From NCBI GenBank assembly GCA_024235695.1, contig JACKLX010000009.1, positions 1 through 64,000 of the forward strand: a stretch of 64,000 bases of DNA, read 5' to 3'. The notes beneath the pieces were generated by a model. It searched no databases. It saw only the letters and a list, made by a program, of their open reading frames with translations, and was not told where the DNA came from. Shown one piece after another: positions 17,948 to 26,211 of the stretch; within the stretch, counting starts at the first letter, position 1; each line of letters opens with the position of its first letter. Position numbers and translations under genes: made by a program. Source of the stretch: Accumulibacter sp. Its GTDB lineage: Bacteria > Pseudomonadota > Gammaproteobacteria > Burkholderiales > Rhodocyclaceae.

Positions 17948-18970
17948 TCATCGTTCACCCTCTGCCGGCAGCGTTTCTAGCCACGCCAGGGTGGCGTCCT
18001 CGACCTGCCGGCGCTGCCTTCTTGACGAGAAGGTGTGATCGGCATCGGCGAGGTCTACGCGGCGCACCCTGGCGTCGTCGAGCAGGCCGGACCAGGCGGG
18101 GTCGCTGGCGGCAAATTCGAGAAATTCCTTCGCCGTGTAGTCCTGTTGGCTGAGGATCAGCAGCAGCTTGCCGGGAAACTGCCGCCAACCTTCGGCCATG
18201 CGATCCTGGTAGCGGCGGCTGTCCTCGCGATCGTCCTGTTCACCGCAACGGCGGGCGAGCCGCGCGCTGTGCCACAGGCCACGGATCGCTTTCAGCACTT
18301 CCATCCTGCCGCCGAGCAGCTTGCGCCAGAATTCCGCCTGCCGCAGGCGCTGGCCGTAATAGTGTTTGATATGGGTCTGCGCCAGGCTGCTCTCCGAGCG
18401 CACCCAGGGGTTGAGCAGGGTCAGTCCGGCGACTCGCTCGTCCGGGCACGTCTGAACGTACAACAAGGCCGCCGATGCGGCGTCGCACAGCCCCCAGAGG
18501 ACGATCCGCCGGACCGTCGGACAGGCGCGCTGGAAGGCGTCGATGGCGGCGCCGACGTCGGGCGCGATCGCCTCGAAGCTGCGCATCGGGCCGCCGGCGT
18601 CGCCCATGCCGCGGTGGTCGAAGCGCATCACCGGATAGCCGGCGCCGGCCAGACGGCGTGACAGCAGCAGGAACTGCCGGTGACTGCCGACCCGATACTG
18701 CGGGCCGCCGACGACGATCAGCACGCCGCAGCGGCCGTGCTGGTCGCGCACGCCGCTCTGCTCGGCGGCGTTCGACTGCTTCGATCCCTGCGAGCCGTTT
18801 GCCGCGGTCGGCGCGTGCGGGCCATTTTCCTGCCCGGACGGCACGGTTTCGGACTGATTGGCGCCATTCGCCGCGCGCTGCGGCGCGGCGGGCGTTTGCG
18901 GCCGCGCGACGATCGCTGGCAACAGTTCGCCGGCGCAGGGGAAGAGCAGCGCTTCCTCGACGAAAATCAT
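17948..18970 (-). CDS. exosortase A system-associated hydrolase 1 (alpha/beta fold)
   Basis: 340 residues with an alpha/beta-hydrolase fold: VGSHRQFLLLSRRLAGAGYPVMRFDHRGMGD, a nucleophile-elbow-like WGLCDAASAAL with Cys in the nucleophile position, and a C-terminal ADADHTF histidine region. This matches the hydrolase 1 family that accompanies exosortase A loci. Between residues about 27 and 80 it has a low-complexity Gln/Asn/Ser/Gly insertion not expected in the fold. ATG 18970 overlaps the hydrolase 2 stop (ATGA), showing coupling. The open frame extends far upstream but reads out of the hydrolase 2 gene. Confidence 0.85.
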   Translation of the reverse strand: MIFVEEALLFPCAGELLPAIVARPQTPAAPQRAANGANQSETVPSGQENGPHAPTAANGSQGSKQSNAAEQSGVRDQHGRCGVLIVVGGPQYRVGSHRQFLLLSRRLAGAGYPVMRFDHRGMGDAGGPMRSFEAIAPDVGAAIDAFQRACPTVRRIVLWGLCDAASAALLYVQTCPDERVAGLTLLNPWVRSESSLAQTHIKHYYGQRLRQAEFWRKLLGGRMEVLKAIRGLWHSARLARRCGEQDDREDSRRYQDRMAEGWRQFPGKLLLILSQQDYTAKEFLEFAASDPAWSGLLDDARVRRVDLADADHTFSSRRQRRQVEDATLAWLETLPAEGER

Positions 18971-19788
18971 TCTGCACCGCCTGCGGACATCCGTTCGATG
19001 GTGGCCTCGAGCAGCGCCGGACACTCGGTGATCTCGCTGGTCTGCCAGAAAGCGGGACCGCTGATCGCCGTCCCTCTGGCGGTCTGGCCGGCGGCCTGCC
19101 ACTGGGTCAGCCGCGCGACCGCCGCCGGCGACAGGGCGCCGTCGGGCCGGCCGGTAATCTCTATCCATTCGACACGGCCGGAGCGGTGCGGCAGCAGCAA
19201 TTCGGCCTTTTCGAGCGCGCCGGCGAGTGCCGGTGACAGCAGATAGCCGGCGATCTCGACCGGTTCGCCCTGGCGCAGTTGCTGGCGAAGACGCTCCATG
19301 ACGCCCTTGCCGTCGCTGCCGAGCATCTCGGCGGCGACCTTCAGGCGCAGGAACTGCTGCAGGAACTGCTTGCCGGAAACGACCGGCTGCCAGAAAAGCA
19401 GGTTGACCGGCCCTGCCATCCGTTGCGCCGCGTCGTTGGCCAGCAGGCAGCCGGCGCGCTGGCCCCACAGCCACAGCGGCGCCGGTGCCCGCCGCTGCAG
19501 GCAGTCGCAGGCAAGCTTGACGTCGGCCAGCCAGGCTTCCCAGGTGGCATCGGCAAAATCGCCCGAACTGTCGCCGCAACCGAGCAGGTCGATCTGCAGC
19601 ACGGCGTAGCCGGCGGCGGCCATCGCTCGCGCCTGCAAGGCCGCCATCCGCCGGGACTTGTTGAGTTCCTCGGCAAACGGCGGTACGTAGACCACCGCGC
19701 CACGCGGCGTTGACGGGGTATCCGGCGTGTGCAGCAGGGCAAAGCGCTGACCGGCCGCCGCCAGCACGAAGAAGGCTTCAATCGCCAT
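18967..19788 (-). CDS. exosortase A system-associated hydrolase 2 (alpha/beta fold)
   Basis: 273 residues of alpha/beta-hydrolase type: GAVVYVPPFAEELNKSRRM and YAVLQIDLLGCGDSSGDF are signatures of the exosortase-associated hydrolase 2 family. The elbow region reads LWGQRAGCLLA, without an evident Ser or Cys nucleophile in the usual place, as in many members of this family. It lies between an acyl carrier protein gene (15-base gap) and hydrolase 1 (4-base overlap). A role in acyl transfer or hydrolysis on an exopolysaccharide intermediate is plausible but unproven. Confidence 0.87.
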   Translation of the reverse strand: MAIEAFFVLAAAGQRFALLHTPDTPSTPRGAVVYVPPFAEELNKSRRMAALQARAMAAAGYAVLQIDLLGCGDSSGDFADATWEAWLADVKLACDCLQRRAPAPLWLWGQRAGCLLANDAAQRMAGPVNLLFWQPVVSGKQFLQQFLRLKVAAEMLGSDGKGVMERLRQQLRQGEPVEIAGYLLSPALAGALEKAELLLPHRSGRVEWIEITGRPDGALSPAAVARLTQWQAAGQTARGTAISGPAFWQTSEITECPALLEATIERMSAGGAE

Positions 19789-19803
19789 CGCCGGCGGCAG
19801 TGC

Positions 19804-20055
19804 TCATGAGGTCAGCTTCTTCTGGACGAAATCGGCCAGCGTCGCCAGCGTGGCAAATACCGTGCCGTCGATTTCGTCGTCATCGACGATGAAGCCGAAG
19901 CGTTCTTCGAGGGTCGTGATCAGCGCCACCACGGCCATCGAATCGAGTTCCGGAATTGCACCGAGCAAGGGTGTTTCCAGCGTGAACCCGCTGGCCCGGC
20001 CCTTGAGGCTCAAGACCTCGTCGAGAACCGCAACCACCTCGCCTCTGATGTCCAT
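19804..20055 (-). CDS. acyl carrier protein, exosortase-locus type
   Basis: 83 residues with the carrier-protein fold and the motif ELDSMAVVALI, in which the Ser is the expected 4'-phosphopantetheine attachment site. The protein is a divergent, single-purpose ACP rather than the fatty-acid AcpP (different flanks, no fab genes nearby). AGGAGACG lies upstream of the start. It is first in the four-gene minus-strand operon ACP - hydrolase 2 - hydrolase 1 - AttH-like. The acyl-CoA ligase and PLP decarboxylase that usually flank it at exosortase A loci are not in this window. Confidence 0.9.
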   Translation of the reverse strand: MDIRGEVVAVLDEVLSLKGRASGFTLETPLLGAIPELDSMAVVALITTLEERFGFIVDDDEIDGTVFATLATLADFVQKKLTS

Positions 20056-20370
20056 ATCGTCTCCTGTAGCGGGAATCTTCCCGGATGCGGCCTGCCATGC
20101 AGGCGATGATCTGATCGATCGAGCCGCGATTATACCGAGTCGATCCGGCGTCCTCCGTGAGATAGGTCACGGGCAGCGCAGCGGCGGCGAGGACGGTCGC
20201 CCGGGGCTTGCCAGAGAAGGCGCGAGGGTCGCCGTGCGGCACGTATTGCGGGCCTTGTTGGTCGGGCCGGCAGGTGAGAGACTGCCGTCTTTGCGGCCGC
20301 TGATCGGGTCGGCGCTGCGCTCGCGCGCGCGGCAGTTGCCCGACCGGTCGCGGCAGCACTGGAGTGAGGG
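20056..20370. other. divergent intergenic region between ACP operon and rfaE2
   Basis: 315 bases with no supportable gene; frames open here are antisense shadows without family similarity. It must hold the promoters of the minus-strand ACP operon and of rfaE2, but I see no strong sigma-70 box. Confidence 0.5.
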
Positions 20371-20916
20371 ATGAGCGAGACCACCGAGACCATCGCGACG
20401 GACTTGAATGCGAATCCGGATTCACGGACCAACAGCGGCTTGCCCGTCTTCGAGAACAAGATCGTCGCGCCAGGCGATCTCGCCGCGCGGGTGGTCGGCG
20501 TGCCGCGACCGCTGGTGTTCAGCAACGGCTGCTTTGACGTCTTGCACCGCGGCCACGTGACACTGCTCGCGCAGGCCCGTTCGCTCGGCGCGGCGTTGCT
20601 CGTCGCGCTCAACTCGGATGCCTCGGTCAAACGTCTCGGCAAGGGCGATGACCGGCCGGTGAATGCGCTGGCTGAGCGGCTGGCGGTGATCGCCGCGCTG
20701 GAGTCGGTGACGCTGGTCACCTGGTTTGACGAGGACACGCCCTTGCAGCGCATCCTCGATTGCCGGCCGGAGGTGCTGGTCAAGGGCGGCGACTGGCCGG
20801 TCGACAGGATCGTCGGCAATCGCGAAGTGGCGGGCTGGGGTGGCCGCGTACTGTCCTTGCCGTTCATCCACCAGACCTCGACCAGCCGCCTGCTCGACAA
20901 GATCCGGCGACTGTAG
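20371..20916 (+). CDS. rfaE2: D-glycero-beta-D-manno-heptose 1-phosphate adenylyltransferase (RfaE2)
   Basis: 181 residues: a cytidylyltransferase-like fold with SNGCFDVLHRGHVTLL (nucleotide-binding HxGH motif) and QTSTSRLLDKI near the end. It makes ADP-heptose for the LPS core, as the stand-alone domain found in betaproteobacteria rather than the bifunctional HldE. An N-terminal extension of about 30 polar residues precedes the domain. GGAGTGAGGG is a good ribosome site for ATG 20371. Confidence 0.95.
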   Translation: MSETTETIATDLNANPDSRTNSGLPVFENKIVAPGDLAARVVGVPRPLVFSNGCFDVLHRGHVTLLAQARSLGAALLVALNSDASVKRLGKGDDRPVNALAERLAVIAALESVTLVTWFDEDTPLQRILDCRPEVLVKGGDWPVDRIVGNREVAGWGGRVLSLPFIHQTSTSRLLDKIRRL

Positions 20917-20930
20917 CGCAGCGCGACGCG

Positions 20931-20960
20931 GCGCTGGGCGCCGCCTCAGGCGCCCAGCGC
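20931..20960. terminator. convergent hairpin between rfaE2 and the next gene
   Basis: Perfect 12-bp inverted repeat GCGCTGGGCGCC (20931-20942) against 20949-20960 with a 6-base loop, 15 bases after the rfaE2 stop. The right arm overlaps the last codons of the convergent minus-strand gene, so the stem may end both transcripts. No T-run. Confidence 0.55.
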
Positions 20961-21404
20961 GCTGTTCAGCGAGGCAACGTCGTCGGCGGACTCGGCGAGC
21001 ACGGTCGTGAGCACTTCGGAGTCGAGCAGGGCGTGTCCGATCTCGGCGTGCCACTGCGTCAGCAACTGCTGCAATTCGCCCCGGTCGGCGATCAGTTCAG
21101 GCAGGGACGCCGCCCGCGACAGCAGGCAGAAGACGCCTGCGTCATGGCTCGGGCCGGCAAACATCGCCTCTTCCCGATTGATACGGGTCAGCTTGCGCGC
21201 CTGTACGCGGCCCAGTGCGGTGACGTGCACGCGGTATTCCCAGAGCCGTCGCGACAAGGCCTGGAATGGCGCCATCTTCTCGGCTTTCTTGAGCGCCGTT
21301 GGCACCTGCAAGGTGATGTCCTGGAAGGTCGGCAAGCAGATCGTCTTGCCGGACAGGTCGCGGGCGATGTCGGCGGGAAGGCGCAAGCTGACTTCGTTGG
21401 CCAC
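20946..21404 (-). CDS. conserved-looking protein of unknown function
   Basis: 152 residues, not recognised. It is soluble, helix-rich and has no signal peptide, membrane segment or metal motif. A central WEYRVHVTALGRVQARKLTR segment and two Cys are the only notable points. Codon usage is like its neighbours. The start is GTG 21404 without a strong ribosome site; the true start could be internal. It lies between rfaE2 (convergent) and an HNH nuclease gene (same strand, 89 bases upstream). Confidence 0.6.
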   Translation of the reverse strand: MANEVSLRLPADIARDLSGKTICLPTFQDITLQVPTALKKAEKMAPFQALSRRLWEYRVHVTALGRVQARKLTRINREEAMFAGPSHDAGVFCLLSRAASLPELIADRGELQQLLTQWHAEIGHALLDSEVLTTVLAESADDVASLNSALGA

Positions 21405-21493
21405 CTGCGGCTATCTGCCTGCCGTGGTCGTCGCGGTCGCGAGCTACCGCCAATGAACGCCGGCAGGCTGCCGACGGGGGCGCTGGCAGCCGT

Positions 21494-21883
21494 TCACTGC
21501 TGGCGGTTCTTCAGCAGGTCCCTGAGATTGGCAAACGGCTGTGCGGTCGCCGGCGGCCGGTCGGCCGAAGCAGGCGCCTTGACCCCGGCCTGGCGGGCGG
21601 CTTCGGCGTCGAGTTGCCGCGAGTGTTCGTTGTCGTGGCAGTACAGGCACAGCAGCTCCCAGTTGCTGCCATCGGGCGGGTTGTTGTCGTGATTGTGGTC
21701 ACGGTGATGAACGGTCAGCTCGCGCAGGTTCTGATGGGTGAACTCACGGCTGCAACGACCACAGATCCACGGGTAGATCTTGAGCGCCTGTTCGCGGTAG
21801 CCGCTCTCGCGCGCCTGGCGCTGGCGAACGGCATCGGCGATCAGCCGGTCGGTGTTTGTGCTTCTGGTATGGTCTCTGGTCAT
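21494..21883 (-). CDS. yajD: HNH nuclease YajD-like
   Basis: 129 residues with an HNH/zinc-finger nuclease core: CGRCSREF ... LTVHHRDHNHDNNPPDG ... NWELLCLYCHDNEHSRQ, giving two CxxC pairs and the HH/N/H catalytic residues. This arrangement matches the YajD family of small stand-alone HNH proteins of unknown physiological target. The C-terminal 40 residues are Ala/Pro-rich and probably disordered. AGGAGAAAGGG precedes ATG 21883. It is not linked to any phage or intein remnant here. Confidence 0.88.
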   Translation of the reverse strand: MTRDHTRSTNTDRLIADAVRQRQARESGYREQALKIYPWICGRCSREFTHQNLRELTVHHRDHNHDNNPPDGSNWELLCLYCHDNEHSRQLDAEAARQAGVKAPASADRPPATAQPFANLRDLLKNRQQ

Positions 21884-21940
21884 TTCCCTTTCTCCTGGTG
21901 GAATCGACTCGACGTCGTGCGGCCAGCCTTGCGCCGGGTC

Positions 21941-23107
21941 TCAGGCGCGCAGCGCGAGCAATGGCACGCGCATCTCGTTGCTGCTGGTGCCCCCGTGGAC
22001 GCCGAGCATGGTGTAGCGCTTCTCCTCCGGCAACCAGTCCTTGATCGTCCAGTTGTCCTTCATCAGCAGCGTGTAGTCGCCGATTCGCGCCGCCAGGCGC
22101 GGATGATGGGGGGGCGGCCCGAACCAGCCAGCGGCGATCAATTGCTCGCTGGGGTAGAGGTGGCAAGCGCGGCCGAGATGGCGGTGCACGTAGTTTTCGA
22201 AAGCCGGACGATCGCCTGGCGCAACGTAGCAGTAGGCGACACGCCGCTCGCCGCACAGCGGCCGGTGAAGAAGTGCGGCGAGTTGCGGATGGTCGTCGAG
22301 ATCGATCACCCGGCGCGCCGGTGAATCGATGAAGCCGTGGTCGGCGGTGACCAGCAGCCAGCTGTTGCTGCCCCGCAGGCGGCGCGTCAGCGCGCCGAAC
22401 TGGCTGTCGAATTCCGCCAGAGTCTGCCGGGCCTGGCGACTGTCGGTGCCGTAGTGGTGCGAACAGGCGTCGAGATCCGGATAGTAGGCGTAGACGTAGC
22501 GTGGCTCGGCGTCCGCCTGCAGCAAGCCGGCGATGCCGTCGATCATCTCGGGCAGCGTCCGATAGGCCAGGGTCTGTGCGCCGCGTGCGTGCCAGGTGTT
22601 GAAGGGGCTGCCGGCGATGCTCTGCGGGGCGACCACCCAGGACTCGCGGGCAAGCGTCTGAAACAGGGATGGGTGCTGGAAAAGCAGCGGCGGCAGTTGC
22701 TCGGGCAATGCTTTCATCGTTCCGGCGCGCGGCGTCAGTGGCAGGATGGCCAGCGTCTGGTCGATTTCGTCCATGTGCATGTGCCAGCCGGTCAGGCCGT
22801 GTTGCGCCGGCGCGAGGCCGGTCATGAAGGTGGTGATCGCGCTGGCAGTGGTCGACGGAAAGACCGAGGTCATGCTGCCGAGCAGGTGGCTTTGCAGGTG
22901 CGGGCTGGCGGGGTGTCGCGCCAGGGTGCGCTGGCCGAGTCCGTCGATCACCAGCAGCAGCAGGTGCCGAGCCCTGGCCAGCCGCGCTGCCGGCAGCAAG
23001 GACAGTTCGGGGTACTGCCGGCGGTCGCTGCCGCAGGCGGTGGCGATGCTCTGCACCAGATTGACGATGCTGCCGCCGGTATAGTCGGGGACCAGGGTCG
23101 AACTCAT
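21941..23107 (-). CDS. alkaline phosphatase superfamily protein (nucleotide pyrophosphatase/phosphodiesterase-like)
   Basis: 388 residues. Metal and nucleophile motifs of the NPP branch are visible: VIDGLG (Asp), SVFPSTTASAITTFMTG (Thr nucleophile), YPDLDACSHHYG (Asp/His), TADHGF (Asp-His) and GVHGGTS (His). There is no signal peptide, so it is probably cytoplasmic, unlike many secreted family members. Substrate cannot be read from sequence; phosphodiester or phosphomonoester hydrolysis is expected. It has its own gap on both sides and follows the PhaC homologue on the same strand. Confidence 0.87.
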   Translation of the reverse strand: MSSTLVPDYTGGSIVNLVQSIATACGSDRRQYPELSLLPAARLARARHLLLLVIDGLGQRTLARHPASPHLQSHLLGSMTSVFPSTTASAITTFMTGLAPAQHGLTGWHMHMDEIDQTLAILPLTPRAGTMKALPEQLPPLLFQHPSLFQTLARESWVVAPQSIAGSPFNTWHARGAQTLAYRTLPEMIDGIAGLLQADAEPRYVYAYYPDLDACSHHYGTDSRQARQTLAEFDSQFGALTRRLRGSNSWLLVTADHGFIDSPARRVIDLDDHPQLAALLHRPLCGERRVAYCYVAPGDRPAFENYVHRHLGRACHLYPSEQLIAAGWFGPPPHHPRLAARIGDYTLLMKDNWTIKDWLPEEKRYTMLGVHGGTSSNEMRVPLLALRA

Positions 23108-23208
23108 GATCGGACCATTCTACGTCAAGCGACCGTTGATCACCGTTCGGCCGGCCGCGACGATTGGCCATGCCTGCCGGCGGCTGCGGCGGCAAGGGCG
23201 CCGGGGCG

Positions 23209-25005
23209 CTAGGCGACGTAGCGGCCGGGGGCGTCTTCGATCACCGCCAGCGCGCCGTCGCCGGGGTGGCGCGCGACGACCAGGGTATTGCCGTCGGGCT
23301 GGGCAAGCAGCCATTGCTCCCAGTCGGTCCACCACGATCCGGGGTGCCGGACGGCGCCGGCGAGGAAATCGTCGGGGTGTTGCGGCAATTCCTCGTTGCT
23401 CCAGAAGCCGTGCTGTTCGTGCGACGGTGGATTGACGATACCGGCAACGTGGCCCGAGCCGCCGAGGACGAAACGGACCGGGCCGCGCGGCAGGCGGCTG
23501 CCGAGATAGCTGCTCCTCCACGGCGAAATGTGGTCTTCGATGGTCGCCAGGAAATAGCAGGGGATCTTGACCCTGGCGAGGTCGACATCCACCCCTGCCA
23601 GGGTGATGCCGCCCGGCTGCGGCAAGCGGTTGCCGCGGTAGAAATTGTCCAGACAGTAGCGGTGCAGGGCCGCCGGCAGGCGCGTCGAGTCGGCGATCCA
23701 GTACAGCAGATCGGCCGGAAACGGCGTCTTGCCGAGCAGGTAGCGGTTGACCACGAAGGACCAGATCAGGTCGTTGGCGTGCAGCATCGTGCAGGTGCCG
23801 GCGTTCGTCGAAGCGCGCGCCGTGCTCGCGCGGCTTGCCTTGCTGCCTTCGCGCGTGAGCGGATCGGCGCCGGCGAGCGCGCCGACTTCGCCCGGTTCGG
23901 AGAAATCGAGCAGGGTGGCCAGGAAGCTTGCCGAAGCCGCACGCCGGTCGCGCCGGGCGGCCATGACGGCCAGCGTCGCCATCAGCAGAGTACCGCCGAG
24001 GCCGTAGCCGACGAGGTCGAGCCTGCTCTCGGCGGTCGCCTGCTCGACGGCATCGATCGCTGCCAGCACGCCGTCCACCACGTAGTCTTCAAAGCTCTTG
24101 CGGGCCAGTCGCTGGTCCGGATTGACCCAGCTGATGATGAACGTCGTGAAGCCGCGATCGACCAGCCACTTGACCAGTGACTCATCGTCGCGCAGGTCGA
24201 GCACGTAGTACTTGTGGAGCCACGGCGGGACGATCAGCAAGGGCTTGCGGCACTGGTGGCTGCCGGCCGGTGCGAACTGGATCAGCTGCAGCAGTTCGTT
24301 CTCGAACACCACCTTGCCCGGGGTCGTGGCGAGGTCCCTGCCGAGGCGCAAGGCGCCGCCATCGGCCGCTTGTCCGGGTAGCGGTGCGTCGCCGCTTTCG
24401 AGATCCCTGAGCAGGTGCTTCAGGCCCTTGAGCAGGTTGCGCCCCTTGCTGCTTACCGTCTTGCGCAGCACTTCCGGATTGGTCAACGCGAAGTTGGTTG
24501 GCGACAGCGCGTCGACATACTGCCGGGTGAAGGCATTCACCTGCTCCTGTGTCCCCGCGTCGAGTCCATGCACTCTGGCGACGGTCTGGTGCAGGTGGTG
24601 GGCGGCGATCAGGTACGACTGCTTGATGTAGTCGAACAGGAAGTTGTCGTCCCAGGCGTGGTCGTCGAAGCGCCGGTCGCCCTGCTCGGGCGTGGCGACC
24701 GCCCGGGACGGCATGCCCATGGCGCGCAGCGTCGATTGCTGCAAGAGCAGGAACTGGTCGCGCATCATCGCCATCTGGGCCTGCGCCAGGCGATAGGGGC
24801 TGGCCAGCGCGTGCGCCGAGAGGTCCATGAATGCCCGCGCCCACGCGATTTCCTCGCTCGGCAACCAGAGGCCCTTGCGGGCCGTCCGCTTGAGCTGTTT
24901 GCCGAGCAGCCGCGAGGCGCCCTGGGCGACCTCGAGGTAGCTGTCGGCAAGCTCGGCCGGTTCGGGCAGCGACCGCTCCGGTGCGCCCGCTGGCGGTGCC
25001 ATCAT
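23209..25005 (-). CDS. class I PHA synthase homologue with the catalytic Cys replaced by Gly
   Basis: 598 residues similar throughout to class I poly(3-hydroxyalkanoate) synthases: an N-terminal DDNFLFDYIKQSYLIAA region and a catalytic alpha/beta domain with PPWLHKYYVLDL, NDLIWSFVVNRYLLGK and YWIADSTRLPAALH. Asp491 (EDHISPW) and His519 (GSGHVAG) of the triad are present. The lipase-box-like elbow is GYGLGG: codon GGC at 24001-24003 gives Gly335 where active synthases have Cys. Polymerisation is therefore doubtful unless this is a base error. ATG 25005 follows AGGAGG and lies two bases after the MBL-fold gene's stop, so translation is probably coupled. Confidence 0.9.
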   Translation of the reverse strand: MMAPPAGAPERSLPEPAELADSYLEVAQGASRLLGKQLKRTARKGLWLPSEEIAWARAFMDLSAHALASPYRLAQAQMAMMRDQFLLLQQSTLRAMGMPSRAVATPEQGDRRFDDHAWDDNFLFDYIKQSYLIAAHHLHQTVARVHGLDAGTQEQVNAFTRQYVDALSPTNFALTNPEVLRKTVSSKGRNLLKGLKHLLRDLESGDAPLPGQAADGGALRLGRDLATTPGKVVFENELLQLIQFAPAGSHQCRKPLLIVPPWLHKYYVLDLRDDESLVKWLVDRGFTTFIISWVNPDQRLARKSFEDYVVDGVLAAIDAVEQATAESRLDLVGYGLGGTLLMATLAVMAARRDRRAASASFLATLLDFSEPGEVGALAGADPLTREGSKASRASTARASTNAGTCTMLHANDLIWSFVVNRYLLGKTPFPADLLYWIADSTRLPAALHRYCLDNFYRGNRLPQPGGITLAGVDVDLARVKIPCYFLATIEDHISPWRSSYLGSRLPRGPVRFVLGGSGHVAGIVNPPSHEQHGFWSNEELPQHPDDFLAGAVRHPGSWWTDWEQWLLAQPDGNTLVVARHPGDGALAVIEDAPGRYVA

Positions 25006-25007
25006 GG

Positions 25008-26084
25008 TCAGCCTCCTGGTCTTGGTCTCGGCGCCGATCGGCTGCCGGCGGCGCCATGTTTCCTGACGAAGCGGATCAGGCCGTCGTCGTCCTCGAGCCG
25101 TTGCAGCCGGCCGGCGTGTTCGAGGCGGTTGAGGTGGGCGATTGCTTCGCCCATGGCGAACATCGTTTGATGGGTATCGAGATCCCTGGGGAACAGGGTG
25201 ATCAGCAACTCGGCCGCGCTGCGCGGGCTGGTGCATTGCTCTTCGAGCACCAGCAAGCGCTCCTCGTGGTGCGCATGCAGCGCGTTGACCCGGTTCTCGA
25301 TGCCGTGGAAGGGCAGTCCGTGCGATGGCAGTACCAGTGTTTCGGCCGGCAGCTCCCGGTAATGGTCAATCGACTGCAGGAAATCGGCGAGCGAGTCGGC
25401 CATCGGCGTGACCGCAAAGACACTGATGTTGGTCGATATCTTGGGCAGCAGCATGTCGCCGGAAATCAGCACACCGAGGTCCTGGCTGTAGAGGGCGGCG
25501 TGTTCGGGCGAGTGACCGAAACCAACGCGGACGCGCCAGCGATGTTCGCCGATGACCAGTTCGTCGCCTGCCATCAGGCGGCGGTAGTCGGTCGGCAGCG
25601 TCGGCACGCCACGGTTGTAGCCGCCACTGCGACGCTCGAGGGCGGCACAGCGGTCGCCATCGAGACCGTGCGCGCGGAACTGGCGAAGCATCGGCTGATT
25701 GCCGTGGCCGCCGATCTCGTGCCAGACGGCGTGGGCGGTGAGATATTCGCCGAGCGTCATGTGTATCGGCGCGCCGGTCATCTCCTGCAGCCAGGCGGCG
25801 AGGCCGAGGTGATCGGGATGGAAATGCGTGACGATGATCCGCGAGATGTGTCCGCCGCGCGTCGTTTCGCTCAGCCGCGCTAGGATGGTCTGCCAGCAAT
25901 CCTTGACCGTATCGAGGGCGAATCCGGTATCGACGATGGTCCAGCCGTGGTCATCCTCAAGCAGCCAGAGGTTGATGTGGTTCAGGGCAAAAGGCAGCGG
26001 CATCCGCAACCAGTGAACGCCAGCAGCCACCTCGCAGGTGGCACCGGCGGCCGGTGGGGTGGCAAAGGGGTATTCGGGCAGCAT
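25008..26084 (-). CDS. MBL-fold metallo-hydrolase (glyoxalase II-like)
   Basis: 358 residues. The zinc motif THFHPDHLG, a following GHSPEHAAL and GDMLLPKIS with a later SHGLPFHG histidine give the dinuclear metallo-beta-lactamase site. The C-terminal 80 residues form a winged-helix-like segment as in the LACTB2/SoxH-type branch, proposed to act on thioesters or small esters. It is translated just before the PhaC homologue and divergent from LiuR, which suggests an acyl-thioester related role; this is inference. Confidence 0.88.
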   Translation of the reverse strand: MLPEYPFATPPAAGATCEVAAGVHWLRMPLPFALNHINLWLLEDDHGWTIVDTGFALDTVKDCWQTILARLSETTRGGHISRIIVTHFHPDHLGLAAWLQEMTGAPIHMTLGEYLTAHAVWHEIGGHGNQPMLRQFRAHGLDGDRCAALERRSGGYNRGVPTLPTDYRRLMAGDELVIGEHRWRVRVGFGHSPEHAALYSQDLGVLISGDMLLPKISTNISVFAVTPMADSLADFLQSIDHYRELPAETLVLPSHGLPFHGIENRVNALHAHHEERLLVLEEQCTSPRSAAELLITLFPRDLDTHQTMFAMGEAIAHLNRLEHAGRLQRLEDDDGLIRFVRKHGAAGSRSAPRPRPGG

Positions 26085-26211
26085 TGGTCGATGGATTGTA
26101 AAAACCTTCGAAGTCTATAAACTTGCCGGCTCATGAGGCTGGCTTGTGGTGGCCTCTGCAGCGAAGCATTCTACACGTGATACTCCTCATCCGACTCCGG
26201 GCGGTCCCGCG

